DNA from: DATBGZ01 sp036557785
GTDB taxonomy: Bacteria > Actinomycetota > Actinomycetes > Mycobacteriales > Micromonosporaceae
Assembly: GCA_036557785.1 (NCBI GenBank)
Contig: DATBGZ010000030.1
Location: 56,777 to 120,776, forward strand
Reading direction: 5' to 3'
Length of the DNA: 64,000 nucleotides
The notes beneath the pieces were generated by a model. That model saw only the letters and a program-made list of their open reading frames with translations. It was not told the origin of the DNA and ran no database searches. A program made the translations under genes and the position numbers. How positions within the stretch are numbered: the stretch's first letter is position 1; every line of letters begins with the position of its first letter. This document shows, one piece after another, positions 36,183 through 44,828 of this stretch.

Positions 36183-36712
36183 TGCGCCGGACGGATCCGA
36201 ACCTGCGCGCGGGCTCACCCGACGTGCCACGTGCGCGGGCCGCTAGAGTCGCGGTCGTGGCGGGCAGCGGGCAGGAGGCGACCGAACCCCTCGCCGCGCT
36301 CGACGCGGTGGTCTCCGACGGCTGGGAACCACCGCCTGTGGGCAGCGCGGTCGAGGTGAGCGTGCCCGCCCTTGCCGAGTTCCTCGACGTGGTGCGCACG
36401 GCAACGGCCGGGCTCGCGGCCAGGTTGAGCCTCAGCCTCGACGACATTGAGGATCTTCGTAGCATTGTCAACGACGCGTGCACTCTGGTGCTCTCACTGC
36501 CCCGGCCGGCGCAGGTGCCCGCGCTGACCTGCCGGTACGAGATCCTCCCGGACGCCCTCGCGATCCGCGTCGCTACGACGGTGAACGACGGCGCCCAGCT
36601 ACCGGCCCGGCAGTCGTTCACCTGGCGGATGCTGACCACGCACGCCACCGGGGTCACCGGTGCGGTCGACGGCGACCAGGCATGGATCGAACTGCGTAAG
36701 CCTCTTCGCTGA
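36182..36712 (+). CDS. RsbW-like anti-sigma regulatory factor / HATPase-type protein
   Basis: A 176-residue protein. From about residue 52 on (VEVSVPALAEFLDVVRTATAGLAARLSLS, DDIEDLRSIVNDACTLVL) it matches the GHKL ATPase fold of serine-kinase anti-sigma factors of the RsbW/SpoIIAB type found with SigF-like sigma factors in actinobacteria. The N-box Asn in VNDAC is kept. The C-terminal half lacks a clear Gly-rich ATP lid, so kinase activity is doubtful. It starts at ATG 36182 (TGATG overlap) or GTG 36179. No SigF-type sigma or anti-anti-sigma gene is nearby. Confidence 0.7.
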   Translation: MRRTDPNLRAGSPDVPRARAARVAVVAGSGQEATEPLAALDAVVSDGWEPPPVGSAVEVSVPALAEFLDVVRTATAGLAARLSLSLDDIEDLRSIVNDACTLVLSLPRPAQVPALTCRYEILPDALAIRVATTVNDGAQLPARQSFTWRMLTTHATGVTGAVDGDQAWIELRKPLR

Positions 36713-36732
36713 CCGCTCCCACGGATGCGGGC

Positions 36733-37152
36733 TCAGCCCCGTCCGACGGCGACCCGGGTCGCGGGGGCGAGCAGCAACGCGCACCCGGCCACGCCCAGGA
36801 TGATGGAGCCGGCGCCGAGCAGTGCCTCGCCACCGGAGGCGGTCGCGATCCCCAGCGGTAGCAGGAACATGTGCAGCACGATCGCCGGTCCGCGCGACCA
36901 CGCCCGGCGCTGGTGCAGGGCGCGCGCCGCCGCGCCGAGGACCACCGCGACCACGACGACGAAGACGATGATCCCGACCGCCCCTTGCGCGCTCTGCGCC
37001 CGGAAGGTCAGGGCGGCATAGGTCAGGAAGACCGCGAGCAGTCCCAGTACGCCGGTCTCGGCGGCGAGCAGCCACACCGCGATACGCAGCGTCACCGGAG
37101 CGCCCGACGGCACGTCGACACCCGCGTCACGACGTGCCGGCGTCTGGGCCAT
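36733..37152 (-). CDS. Small four-helix integral membrane protein
   Basis: A 139-residue protein with four predicted transmembrane helices: RIAVWLLAAETGVLGLLAVF, GAVGIIVFVVVVAVVLGAAA, IVLHMFLLPLGIATA and LLGAGSIILGVAGCALLL. No known family was recognised. ATG 37152 is divergent from the lipid kinase gene 77 bases away. Confidence 0.65.
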   Translation of the reverse strand: MAQTPARRDAGVDVPSGAPVTLRIAVWLLAAETGVLGLLAVFLTYAALTFRAQSAQGAVGIIVFVVVVAVVLGAAARALHQRRAWSRGPAIVLHMFLLPLGIATASGGEALLGAGSIILGVAGCALLLAPATRVAVGRG

Positions 37153-37228
37153 GGCAGCCACCTTACCCGCGGGCGTTGGCATTGCCCCTCGGGCGATCCC
37201 GGCCACGGACGCGGTATACAGTCCGCAA

Positions 37229-38164
37229 ATGCGCGCCCTCCTGGTGGTCAACCCGAAGGCCACCACGACGAGCGAACGCGCACGCAACGTGTTGGTGCGG
37301 GCGCTGCGCACCGAGATGGAGATCCGCGTCTGCGAGACCAAGCGACGCGGCCACGCCGCCGAGATGGCCGGGCAGGCGGCGCGCGACGGGCTGGACGTGG
37401 TCGTGGCGCTCGGCGGCGACGGCACGGTCAACGAGGTCATCAACGGTCTGTTCGCCGCCGCGCCCGGGGCCAGGCAGGACGAGCTGCCCGCGCTGGCCGT
37501 CGTGCCCGGCGGGTCGACAAACGTCTTTGCCCGAGCGCTCGGGCTGCCCGGTGAGGCGATCGAAGCGACCGGTGCGCTGCTGGAGGCCGTCCATGCCCGC
37601 CGCACCCGCACGGTCAGCCTGGGCCGGGCGGAGGGCCGCTACTTCACTTTCTGTGCCGGGTTCGGCCTCGATGCCGAGGTCGTCCGCAAGGTCGAGCGCG
37701 CCCGGCTGCGTGGCAAGGTGTCGACGCCCAGGCTCTACGTTCGCTCGACGCTGACCCAGTTCCTCCTCGACACGCAGCGGCGCGACCAGCCCATCACGCT
37801 CGAACGCCCCGGCGAAGAGCCCGACCCGGGTCTGGCCACGGTGATCGTGCAGAACACCACGCCCTGGACGTACCTGGGCGGGCGGGCGATCAACCCCTGC
37901 CCCGAGGCCGGTTTCGACTCCGGCCTCGACCTGCTGGCCATCCGGACGCTGCACGTACCGGCAACGACACTCGTCTTCGCGAACCTGCTCACCGGACGCC
38001 GACCGGGCCGCCACGAGAGGCAGTCGTATACGCTGCATGATCTGTCGGATTTCACACTCTCGGCGAGTCGTCCGCTCGCCTTCCAACTCGACGGCGAGTA
38101 TTTGGGTGAACGCACCAAGGTCTCGTTCTGCGCGATGCCCAACGCCGTCCGGGTATTCTGCTGA
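37229..38164 (+). CDS. Diacylglycerol/lipid kinase family protein
   Basis: A 311-residue DagK-type lipid kinase. The catalytic domain opens with ALLVVNPKA, carries the GGDGTVNEVINGL nucleotide-binding motif at about residue 68 and VPGGSTNVFARALGLP, and ends with a C-terminal beta domain (SGLDLLAI, LDGEYLGERT). It would phosphorylate diacylglycerol or a related lipid at the inner membrane face. ATG 37229 follows TATACA (37215-37220) by eight bases with no ribosome-binding site, suggesting a leaderless transcript. Confidence 0.93.
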   Translation: MRALLVVNPKATTTSERARNVLVRALRTEMEIRVCETKRRGHAAEMAGQAARDGLDVVVALGGDGTVNEVINGLFAAAPGARQDELPALAVVPGGSTNVFARALGLPGEAIEATGALLEAVHARRTRTVSLGRAEGRYFTFCAGFGLDAEVVRKVERARLRGKVSTPRLYVRSTLTQFLLDTQRRDQPITLERPGEEPDPGLATVIVQNTTPWTYLGGRAINPCPEAGFDSGLDLLAIRTLHVPATTLVFANLLTGRRPGRHERQSYTLHDLSDFTLSASRPLAFQLDGEYLGERTKVSFCAMPNAVRVFC

Positions 38165-38692
38165 CCGCAACGGGCTGTATCGATATCCGTACGCAGGATG
38201 ACGTTGCGGCGTGTTCGTCGCCAGAGTGAGGAAAAACACCGCCACAACGCGCTCGTGCAGTCACTGTCCGTATCAGCAGCCGCCCCTGCCCCTGTAGCTG
38301 TGGTGCGCCTGAGAGGCACGTGGGCCAAAGCCCGGCGCGAACCGGCACAGAGCGGTACATTGAGTCCATACTGGCGCGATCCGGGGGATAGGAGTAACCG
38401 GATAAAGCTGACAAACGATGCGTGACCTCCATCACGCGGAGTGATGTCTATCCGAACTCCCCCTTGACATCGCCTCAGTTCGTGAAAGCATTCACAAGCG
38501 AACCGAGTTCGAGGTTCTTCGCCGCTCACGCGCTGTTAACACCGCGCAAGGTTGCGCCGACACCCGCGACGACCGCGGGGACGTGCGCGCCACTGGGCGA
38601 GGGCCACGCAAGGACCACCCAGAACCAAACCGTAGAGGCGCTCGTGCCCGAAATTCGGGTGACGGGCCCGGGAACCAAGGAGTGTTGCCGCC
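38165..38692. other. Long intergenic region upstream of whiB1
   Basis: About 530 bases without a convincing gene; the one open frame on the plus strand (from 38198) has no ribosome-binding site or recognisable product. It holds a CRP-type palindrome at 38420-38437 and a TTGACA -35-like element at 38464-38469 without a clean -10 behind it. A long whiB1 leader or a small RNA in this interval is possible. Confidence 0.5.
38420..38437. promoter_or_regulatory. CRP/FNR-type binding site upstream of whiB1
   Basis: GCGTGA-N6-TCACGC is a perfect 6+6 palindrome matching the GTGA-N6-TCAC core of CRP sites. In M. tuberculosis the whiB1 promoter is known to be controlled by CRP, so both the motif and the position are consistent. 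Confidence 0.65.
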
Positions 38693-38947
38693 ATGGACTG
38701 GCGTCACCGTGCCGCCTGCCGGGACGAGGATCCTGAGCTGTTCTTCCCGATTGGGACGTCGGGACCCGCCCTGCTGCAGGTCGAGCAGGCCAAGGCGGTC
38801 TGTCGGCGCTGTGCGGTCGTGGACAACTGTCTGCAGTGGGCCCTCGAGACCGGGCAGGATGCCGGTGTGTGGGGCGGAATGAGCGAAGAGGAGCGCCGCG
38901 TCGTCAAGCGCCGCGGTGGACTGCGGGTCCGCGCTCACTCGCTCTAG
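38693..38947 (+). CDS. whiB1: WhiB family iron-sulfur regulator WhiB1/WblE
   Basis: An 84-residue Wbl protein. The four iron-sulfur cysteines are C9, C37, C40 and C46, followed by GVWGG at 58-62 and a basic C-terminal tail (RRVVKRRGGLRVRAHSL) for DNA contact. The length and the MDWRHRAACRDEDPELFFPIG opening fit WhiB1, a NO-sensitive [4Fe-4S] regulator that binds the principal sigma factor. ATG 38693 has GGAG upstream. It is preceded by a long leader and followed by a strong terminator. Confidence 0.95.
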   Translation: MDWRHRAACRDEDPELFFPIGTSGPALLQVEQAKAVCRRCAVVDNCLQWALETGQDAGVWGGMSEEERRVVKRRGGLRVRAHSL

Positions 38948-39012
38948 AACCAGCCGTACGGCCCGCGACCGCCGTCGTGGGGGGTCTTCCGGTCACGCCG
39001 GGAGGGCCTTGA

Positions 39013-39047
39013 CGAAAATCGCCCCGGGACCCACCGGGGCCTTTTCG
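39013..39047. terminator. Bidirectional rho-independent terminator after whiB1
   Basis: GCCCCGG (39021-39027) and CCGGGGC (39034-39040) form a perfect stem, flanked by CGAAAA on the left and TTTTCG on the right, so it has a U-run in both directions. It separates whiB1 from the convergent chelatase gene. Confidence 0.9.
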
Positions 39048-39079
39048 TGCCCCGGCAACGGCATCGCGCGCGGTTGGCG

Positions 39080-39838
39080 TCACACCGCGGCGGGCACGCG
39101 TCCGGCCCGGATCGCGGTTCGTGCCCGGGCCACCACCAGGCGTACGACCTCGTCCGCGGCCCCCAACGGCGGGGCGACCCCCACCGCGTCCGCTTCGAGG
39201 GCCGAGCGTGCGGCCGCGCCGTAGAGTCGTCCGGGCGCCAGGAAGTAGGACGCCGCAAGCACCCGGCGCGCCCCCGCCCGCCGCAGGGCGAGCACCGCCT
39301 CACCGGGGCTCGGCCCAGGTGACGACGCGTAACCGGCCACACACGAGACGCCGAGGGCGCGGCCGAGCTGTGCCGCAGCGGCGTCCACAGTGGACCGAGC
39401 CAGCGCATCGGAGGTGCCGGCCGCGATGAGCACGATCGCGTCTGGATGGCCCGGCCACGACGACAGGCGTCGCCGCAACGCGGCCAGCAGCAACGGATCG
39501 GGGCCCAGCACCGGCGCCAGGGCCACGGGCCGTGACGCGGCCAGGACGGCGGGCAGGTCCACCCGACCGTGATAGGCATGAGTGAGCAGGGCGGGCACCA
39601 CGATCGGCGTCTCGCCCTCCGGCGGCCACGCCAACGCGTCGCCAATGGACGGTTCGTTGAAGTCGAGAAAAGTGGCGACGACGGGCGCCGGCCACACCCG
39701 ACCCACCCGCGCGGCGAGGGCACGCATGGTCACCGCGGACGCCGGGTCGCGACTGCCGTGCGCGGCGAGCAGCAGCCACGGCTGGCGCGCACCAGCGACC
39801 GGCCGGCGGTGGCCGGCGGGATACCCGACCCTAGGCAC
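39080..39838 (-). CDS. Sirohydrochlorin chelatase (CbiX/SirB family)
   Basis: A 252-residue two-repeat chelatase that inserts Fe2+ (or Co2+) into sirohydrochlorin, providing siroheme for the adjacent sulfite/nitrite reductase. The metal-binding His is in LLLAAHGSRDPAS, and a second conserved His lies in LLTHAYHGRVDLP. The second half (GYASSPGPSPGEAV onwards) is a degenerate repeat lacking the His. Its 5' end overlaps the zinc-ribbon gene by eight bases, consistent with a sir-zinc ribbon-chelatase operon. Confidence 0.88.
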   Translation of the reverse strand: MPRVGYPAGHRRPVAGARQPWLLLAAHGSRDPASAVTMRALAARVGRVWPAPVVATFLDFNEPSIGDALAWPPEGETPIVVPALLTHAYHGRVDLPAVLAASRPVALAPVLGPDPLLLAALRRRLSSWPGHPDAIVLIAAGTSDALARSTVDAAAAQLGRALGVSCVAGYASSPGPSPGEAVLALRRAGARRVLAASYFLAPGRLYGAAARSALEADAVGVAPPLGAADEVVRLVVARARTAIRAGRVPAAV

Positions 39839-40034
39839 GCCCGCCCCCGGCCTGGTCCACCGCTATCGCGTGCATATCCGCATCCAGGGATCGAGCGAGC
39901 AGGCCGCGGAATGACAGGGCGAAGACCCGCCGGCACGCGTGGCACTCCCACTCGCCATGCGCCGCCCCGTGCGGCCGCAGGTCCTCCTCGCCGCAGTACG
40001 GGCAGTGAAAGGGGACGGTCCGCTCCTCGCTCAT
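39831..40034 (-). CDS. Small zinc-ribbon protein of the sulfite reductase operon
   Basis: A 67-residue protein with CPYC and CHAC knuckles 20 or so residues apart, forming a zinc ribbon (or Fe-S) site. A similar small protein is found behind sulfite reductase genes in many actinomycetes. The ATG 40034 start overlaps the reductase stop (ATGA). It may handle metal or redox for the siroheme enzyme; function unproven. Confidence 0.78.
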   Translation of the reverse strand: MSEERTVPFHCPYCGEEDLRPHGAAHGEWECHACRRVFALSFRGLLARSLDADMHAIAVDQAGGGRA

Positions 40035-41764
40035 GTCAGCTCGGACTCCCGCGCGCGCACGACCCACTCGGCGAAGGACTCTGCCCCGACGCGATCGGCG
40101 AGGTAGCGCCGGGTGACCCGCTCGACGTACGCCGGCAGCTCGTCCGCGGTCGTCTTCAGCCCGCGCAGCTTGCGCCCGAAGCCCGCCTCCTGCCCGGCCC
40201 GGGTGGTGAGTGCGCCGCCGAGGTGGATCTGGAAGCCCTCGACGAGTTGCCCCGCGGGCCCTGGCACGAGCTGGCCCTTCAACCCGATGTCCGCCACCTG
40301 GGTGCGGGCACAGGCGTTCGGGCAGCCGTTGACGTTGATGGTGATGGGGCTCTCCACGTCGCCGAGGCTCTCCTCCAGCAGGGCCACGACCTGGGCTGCC
40401 CGGGCCTTGGTCTCCACGATGGCGAGCTTGCAGAACTCGATCCCGGTGCAGGCCATGGTGCCTCGGCGCCAGACCGATGGAGCCGCTGGCAGGCCGACGC
40501 GATCCAGCTCGGCCACCAGTGAGTCCACTTCGGAGGGTTCGACGTCGAGCACGACGAGCTTCTGGTACGGAGTGAGCCTGACCCGGGTGCTGCCGTGGCG
40601 TTCGGCGATGTCCGCGACCTGGCCCAGCAACGTGCCACTCACCCTTCCCGCGAGCGGCGCCACGCCCACGTACCGGCGACCGTCGGCCTGCCGGTGCACG
40701 CCGACGTGATCGATCGGCAACTCTGGCAGCGCGGGCGGCGGACCATCGATGAGCGGCCGCTTGAGGTACTCGCTCTCCAGGACCTCACGGAACTTGCGCA
40801 CACCCCAATCGGCGACGAGAAACTTCAGCCGCGCCCGGTTGCGTAGCCGCCGGAAGCCGTAGTCGCGGAAAACGGCGACGACACCAGCCCACACCTGGGG
40901 TATCTCGGCCAGCGGCACCCAGGCACCCAGCCGCTGGGCGAGCATCGGGTTGGTGGACAGGCCACCGCCGACCCAGAGATCGAAGCCGGGGCCGTGCTCG
41001 GGGTGGACCACGCCGATGAAGGCGACGTCGTTGGACTGGTACGGCACGTCGGCGAGCCACCCGATCGACGACTTGAACTTGCGCGGCAGGTTCGCGTACT
41101 CCTTGTCGCCGATGTAGCGGGCGACGATCTCCTCGATCGCCGGGGTCGCGTCGATCACCTCGTCCGCGCTGATGCCGGCCAACGGGCTGCCCAGGACCAC
41201 CCGCGGGGTGTCCCCGCACGCCTCGGTCGTGGACAGGCCCACCGACTCCAGGCTCCGCCAGATGGTCGGTACGTCCTCGATGCGGACCCAGTGCAGTTGG
41301 ACGTTCTGCCGATCGGTGATGTCGGCCGTGTCGCGAGCATACCGGCGGGAAATCTCCGCCACCGTGCGCAACTGCTCGAGCCCGAGCTGCCCACCGTCGA
41401 CCCGGATGCGCAGCATGAAGTACTCGTCCTCAAGCTCGGCCGGCTCGAGCACGGCGGTGCGACCACCGTCGATCCCCGGCGCGCGCTGCGTATAGAGCCC
41501 CCACCAGCGCAACCGGGCCCGCAGGTCGGTCGGATCGATGCTCGCGAACCCCTGACGGGCATAGATCGTCTCGACGCGATGGCGCACGTTGAGCGGGTGG
41601 TCGTCCTTCTTGGTGCGCTCGTTGGGGTTGAGGGGCTCGCGATGCCCGAGCGCCCACTGCCCCTCCCCTCGTGCACGCCGTGACGGCGCGCGGGCGTCTG
41701 GAGATGTGATCGTGGGCGGGTTTGGCGTCTCGGGCGGGCGAAGCGTGGGCGGGTTGGTGGACAT
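40031..41764 (-). CDS. Ferredoxin-dependent assimilatory sulfite/nitrite reductase
   Basis: A 577-residue siroheme [4Fe-4S] reductase with two ferredoxin-like half-domains. The cluster ligands are in MACTGIEFCKLA and INVNGCPNACAR (C-x5-C and C-x3-C spacing). The residues that contact the anion lie in TDRQNVQLHWVRIEDV. It reduces sulfite to sulfide (or nitrite to ammonia); the siroheme chelatase beside it and the sulfur-type leader peptide upstream favour the sulfite role. ATG 41764 has GAGAGGA nine or so bases upstream. The first 45 residues are Pro/Thr-rich and lie on a dispersed GGGCGAAGCGTGGG repeat. Confidence 0.92.
   Translation of the reverse strand: MSTNPPTLRPPETPNPPTITSPDARAPSRRARGEGQWALGHREPLNPNERTKKDDHPLNVRHRVETIYARQGFASIDPTDLRARLRWWGLYTQRAPGIDGGRTAVLEPAELEDEYFMLRIRVDGGQLGLEQLRTVAEISRRYARDTADITDRQNVQLHWVRIEDVPTIWRSLESVGLSTTEACGDTPRVVLGSPLAGISADEVIDATPAIEEIVARYIGDKEYANLPRKFKSSIGWLADVPYQSNDVAFIGVVHPEHGPGFDLWVGGGLSTNPMLAQRLGAWVPLAEIPQVWAGVVAVFRDYGFRRLRNRARLKFLVADWGVRKFREVLESEYLKRPLIDGPPPALPELPIDHVGVHRQADGRRYVGVAPLAGRVSGTLLGQVADIAERHGSTRVRLTPYQKLVVLDVEPSEVDSLVAELDRVGLPAAPSVWRRGTMACTGIEFCKLAIVETKARAAQVVALLEESLGDVESPITINVNGCPNACARTQVADIGLKGQLVPGPAGQLVEGFQIHLGGALTTRAGQEAGFGRKLRGLKTTADELPAYVERVTRRYLADRVGAESFAEWVVRARESELT
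41731..41760. repeat. Copy of the dispersed GGGCGAAGCGTGGG repeat in the sulfite reductase 5' end
   Basis: GGGCGAAGCGTGGGCGGGTTGG-like sequence falls within codons 2-12 of the reductase. Related copies lie in the SRAP gene (two) and at the 3' end of aroA. Confidence 0.6.
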
Positions 41765-41887
41765 CGTCGCGTCCTCTCGATCCAGGTGGAGGGCACGCGC
41801 GCTGAGATCGACAAACCTGACATCGACGGCAGGCATCAGTGGAGAGCTCCGGCGCGACGCGGCCCCTCGGGGCAGGGGCTTGCTGGG

Positions 41888-41974
41888 TCAGGCGGCCGGA
41901 CACATGGTGCTGTGCACGCGTCCGTAGTCGACGTGGCGGCGGGCCACGAAGCGCAGCAGGACAGCGGTCAGCAC
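41888..41974 (-). CDS. Putative leader peptide upstream of sulfite reductase
   Basis: A 28-codon frame from GTG 41974 to TGA 41888 encodes a peptide containing RRHVDYGRVHSTMC near its C-terminus. The R-H-V-D-x-x-R-x-x-S/A-x-x-C core is the hallmark of the actinomycete 'putative leader peptide' family found before sulfur-assimilation and transporter genes. It ends about 124 bases before the reductase ATG. It may act as a cysteine- or translation-sensing attenuator. It starts only 11 bases after the pdtaS stop, so its promoter lies in pdtaS or it is co-transcribed. Confidence 0.75.
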   Translation of the reverse strand: MLTAVLLRFVARRHVDYGRVHSTMCPAA

Positions 41975-41984
41975 GCCGCCGATG

Positions 41985-43571
41985 TTACCTGCGTCCCAAC
42001 GGGACCACGAGCACGGCCTCGGTACCGCCCCCGGCTCGCGGGCGCATCTCGATCGAGCCCCGCAGCTCGCCGCGGGCCAGGGTGCGGACGATCTGCAGTC
42101 CCAGCCGGTCGGCCGAGCCGAGGTCGAAGCCCTCCGGCAGGCCGCGGCCGTTGTCCGCGACCGTCACGTGCAGCTGCCGGCGGAAGCGGTGCGCGGAGAT
42201 CACCACCTCGCCCAGCTCGTCGTCCTCGCGGCGCGCGACCCAGGACGCGCCGTCGCGTGCACGCCCCACGGGCGGCGCCGTCTCCTCCCGCGCGGGGAAG
42301 CCGTGCTCGACCGCGTTGAGCAGAAGTTCGTTGAGCACCATGGCCAGTGGGGTCGCCACATCGGCGGGGAGCACCCCGAACGAGCTGGCCCGGCGCAGGT
42401 GCACCTTCGACTCGGGCGCGGCGACGTCGACGGCCGCCGCGGCGATGCGGTCCACCACAGCGTCGAACGAGACCTCCTCGTCGACGGCGTTGGCGAGCGT
42501 CTCGTGCACGATCGCGATCGAGGCGACCCGCCGCACCGACTCCTCAAGCGCTGTTCGGGCGTCAGGCGAGCTCACCCGTCTGGCCTGCAGCCGCAGCAGC
42601 GCCGCCACGGTCTGCAGGTTGTTCTTCACCCGGTGATGGATCTCGCGGATCGTGGCGTCCTTGGTCAGCAGGGCCCGGTCCCGGCGCCGCACCTCGGTGA
42701 TGTCCCGCACCAGCACCAACGCACCGATCGGCACGCCGGCCGGGACCAACGGCAGCGCGCGTTGCAGCACCACGGCGCCCCGGGCTTCGACCTCCAACCG
42801 CGCGGGCGCCTCGCCGCTGAGCGCCGCTCGGATGCGATCGGCCGCCTGGGCCCCGATGACCGGATCCTCGACCACACGTGCGGTCACCGCGGCCAGGTCC
42901 TCGCCGACGAGGTGCGTGGTCAGGCCGAGACGCCGGTACGCGGACTGCGCGTTGGGGCTGGCGTACGAGACCCGACCACTGGCATCGAGGCGTATCAGAC
43001 CGTCACCAACCCGCGGTGCGCTCGTGGTCTCGCCCGGGTGCCGTGGCCCGGGGAACGTGCCATCGGCGACCATCTGGGCGAGGTCGTCGGCGGTGTTCAG
43101 GTAGTTCATCTCCAGTTGGCTCGGGGTCCGGGCGGTGGAGAGGTTCGTGTCCCGCCCGACGACAGCGATGACCTCCACGCCGTCGCGTCGGCGGACCGGG
43201 ATCGCCTCGTGCCGGGCCGGTGTGTCGCCGTACCACACGGGGTCGCCCTCGCGCCAGATCCGGCCCTGTGAATGGGCGATGGCGAGGTGGGCCGCCTCCT
43301 GACCGGAGATGATCCGGCCCACGTGGTCGTCGTGATAGGCGGTCGGACCCGTGGTGGGCCGGACCTGCGCGACGCAGACGAAGGAGGGGTGCGGGTTCTC
43401 CTCCAAGGGCTTGCCGCCGTGCCGGGCCGGGTCGACCGCGACCCACAGCAGCAGGTCGGCGAAGGAGAGGTCCGCGATCAGTTGCCAGTCGCCGGCGAGA
43501 CGGTGAAGGTGCTCGATCTCGATCGTCCCCAGCGTGGTGTGTTCCTCCACCAGATCACGCAGGGTCGACAC
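41985..43571 (-). CDS. pdtaS: Sensor histidine kinase PdtaS-like (HWE/HisKA_2 type)
   Basis: A 528-residue soluble kinase. Residues 1-140 form the GAF-like sensor region (LRDLVEEHTTLGTIEIEHLHRLAGDWQLIADLSFADLLLW). A PAS domain follows at about 190-300, then HisKA_2 with REIHHRVKNNLQTVAALLRLQ and the ATPase domain with ADNGRGLPEGFDL. No transmembrane segment is seen. In M. tuberculosis PdtaS phosphorylates the RNA-binding antiterminator PdtaR and its gene is next to whiB1. GTG 43571 is chosen for its GGACGG site and because the conserved region begins there. Confidence 0.92.
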   Translation of the reverse strand: MSTLRDLVEEHTTLGTIEIEHLHRLAGDWQLIADLSFADLLLWVAVDPARHGGKPLEENPHPSFVCVAQVRPTTGPTAYHDDHVGRIISGQEAAHLAIAHSQGRIWREGDPVWYGDTPARHEAIPVRRRDGVEVIAVVGRDTNLSTARTPSQLEMNYLNTADDLAQMVADGTFPGPRHPGETTSAPRVGDGLIRLDASGRVSYASPNAQSAYRRLGLTTHLVGEDLAAVTARVVEDPVIGAQAADRIRAALSGEAPARLEVEARGAVVLQRALPLVPAGVPIGALVLVRDITEVRRRDRALLTKDATIREIHHRVKNNLQTVAALLRLQARRVSSPDARTALEESVRRVASIAIVHETLANAVDEEVSFDAVVDRIAAAAVDVAAPESKVHLRRASSFGVLPADVATPLAMVLNELLLNAVEHGFPAREETAPPVGRARDGASWVARREDDELGEVVISAHRFRRQLHVTVADNGRGLPEGFDLGSADRLGLQIVRTLARGELRGSIEMRPRAGGGTEAVLVVPLGRR

Positions 43572-43646
43572 CCGTCCAGCGTAGTCCGGCGCGGGGAACA
43601 GACGTGGTGCTCGGCGCAAGCGCCCGGATAGTGCCCTGTCCGGCGG

Positions 43647-44693
43647 TCAGAGCGTGGCGGTCACCTTGGCCAGGGCGCGGGGAGCATCGGGGTTCTCGCC
43701 CCGAGCCAGCGCGAGCGCGAGTGCCAGTCGCTGCAGCGGAAGGATGTCCAGCAGCGGGGCATGCCGTTCGTCGACGTCCGGGGTCGATATGTGCAGGGCC
43801 CCGGAGACCTGGCGGGGCCCTACCACGACCAGGTCCGCCCGCCGCTGCGCCACCGTCGCGAGCACGTCGCGCATCGAGTCGCCCGCCGGTCCATTGCCGA
43901 CGATCGCGAGCACGGGAACGTCCGCGTCGGCCATGGCCACGGGACCGTGCAACAGGTCGGCACCGGAGAAGGAGAGCGCGGCGAGGTACGACGTCTCCAT
44001 CAGCTTGAGCGCCGCCTCACGGGCGGTCGGGTAGGCGTAGCCACGCCCCGTGGTGACGAGCTGCCCCGCGAACCGGTACCGCTCGGCGAGATCGACCACC
44101 GCCGGGTCGGCCAGCAGGGCGGCGGCCAGCGGCGCGAGGGCCCGCAGCGCACGCTCCTCCTCATCGCCCAGCGCGCCCTCACCCGTACGGATGCCCTCGA
44201 CCAGCATCGCCAGGGTCAGCAGTTGCGCGGTGTACGTCTTCGTGGCCGCGACCGCCCGCTCGGGGCCGGCCGCGATGTCGAGGGCGAGTTCAGCCTCGCG
44301 GGCCAGCGGCGAGTCCGGCGCGTTGGTGACGGCGAGCGTCGTGGCGCCCTGCTCCCGCGCCACCCGGACCACCTCGGCGAGGTCGGGCGAGCCCCCGCTC
44401 TGAGAGACCGCGACGACGAGGCAGTCGCGCATGTCGGGACGCGCGTCGTAGACGGTGATCGTCGATGGTGAGACGAGGCCGGCGGGTATGCCGAGTCGGA
44501 TCTCCGTGAGGTACGCGCCGTAGAGCGCGGCGTGGTCGGAGGTGCCACGAGCGGTGAGCAGCACGTGCCGCGGCCGGCGCCGGGCGAGCTCACGGGCAAC
44601 CTCGGCGACCGGCGCACGCTCGTCGAGGAGGCGCTCGTACGTGGAGGGCTGCTCGGCGAGGTCTGCCGCCATTCCCGATCCGTGCTCACTCAT
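43647..44693 (-). CDS. SIS domain protein, glucosamine-6-phosphate deaminase/isomerase-like
   Basis: A 348-residue protein with two SIS (sugar isomerase) domains, as in the isomerase half of GlmS or the deaminase AgaS/NagB-II. The first domain carries LTARGTSDHAALYGAYL and AVSQSGGSPDLAEVV (phosphosugar-binding Ser residues), and PERAVAATKTYTAQL follows. The second ends with PLQRLALALALARGENPD, also typical. There is no glutaminase domain. It probably acts on an amino-sugar phosphate. Confidence 0.85.
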   Translation of the reverse strand: MSEHGSGMAADLAEQPSTYERLLDERAPVAEVARELARRRPRHVLLTARGTSDHAALYGAYLTEIRLGIPAGLVSPSTITVYDARPDMRDCLVVAVSQSGGSPDLAEVVRVAREQGATTLAVTNAPDSPLAREAELALDIAAGPERAVAATKTYTAQLLTLAMLVEGIRTGEGALGDEEERALRALAPLAAALLADPAVVDLAERYRFAGQLVTTGRGYAYPTAREAALKLMETSYLAALSFSGADLLHGPVAMADADVPVLAIVGNGPAGDSMRDVLATVAQRRADLVVVGPRQVSGALHISTPDVDERHAPLLDILPLQRLALALALARGENPDAPRALAKVTATL

Positions 44694-44755
44694 GCGCGAA
44701 GCTTCCCACTTACGAACACAAACACGCCATCCTGCGAGCCGCCTCAGAGCAGAAT

Positions 44756-44802
44756 GTCACAAACTGGGGCCCCCGCTCGCACGGAACACCCCAGTTCGTG
44801 AC
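44756..44802 (-). terminator. Hairpin downstream of the MFS efflux gene
   Basis: GTCACAAACTGGGG (44756-44769) and CCCCAGTTCGTGAC (44789-44802) pair over 14 bases with one mismatch, with a 19-base loop. It lies just after the MFS stop (44829) on the minus strand. Confidence 0.6.
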
Positions 44803-44828
44803 TTCTTGCGGATCGTGCGTCGTCCGGG

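Noticed and set aside
38198..38425. 75-codon frame in the whiB1 upstream region
   Set aside because: No ribosome-binding site, no recognisable domain, and it ends over the CRP-type site.
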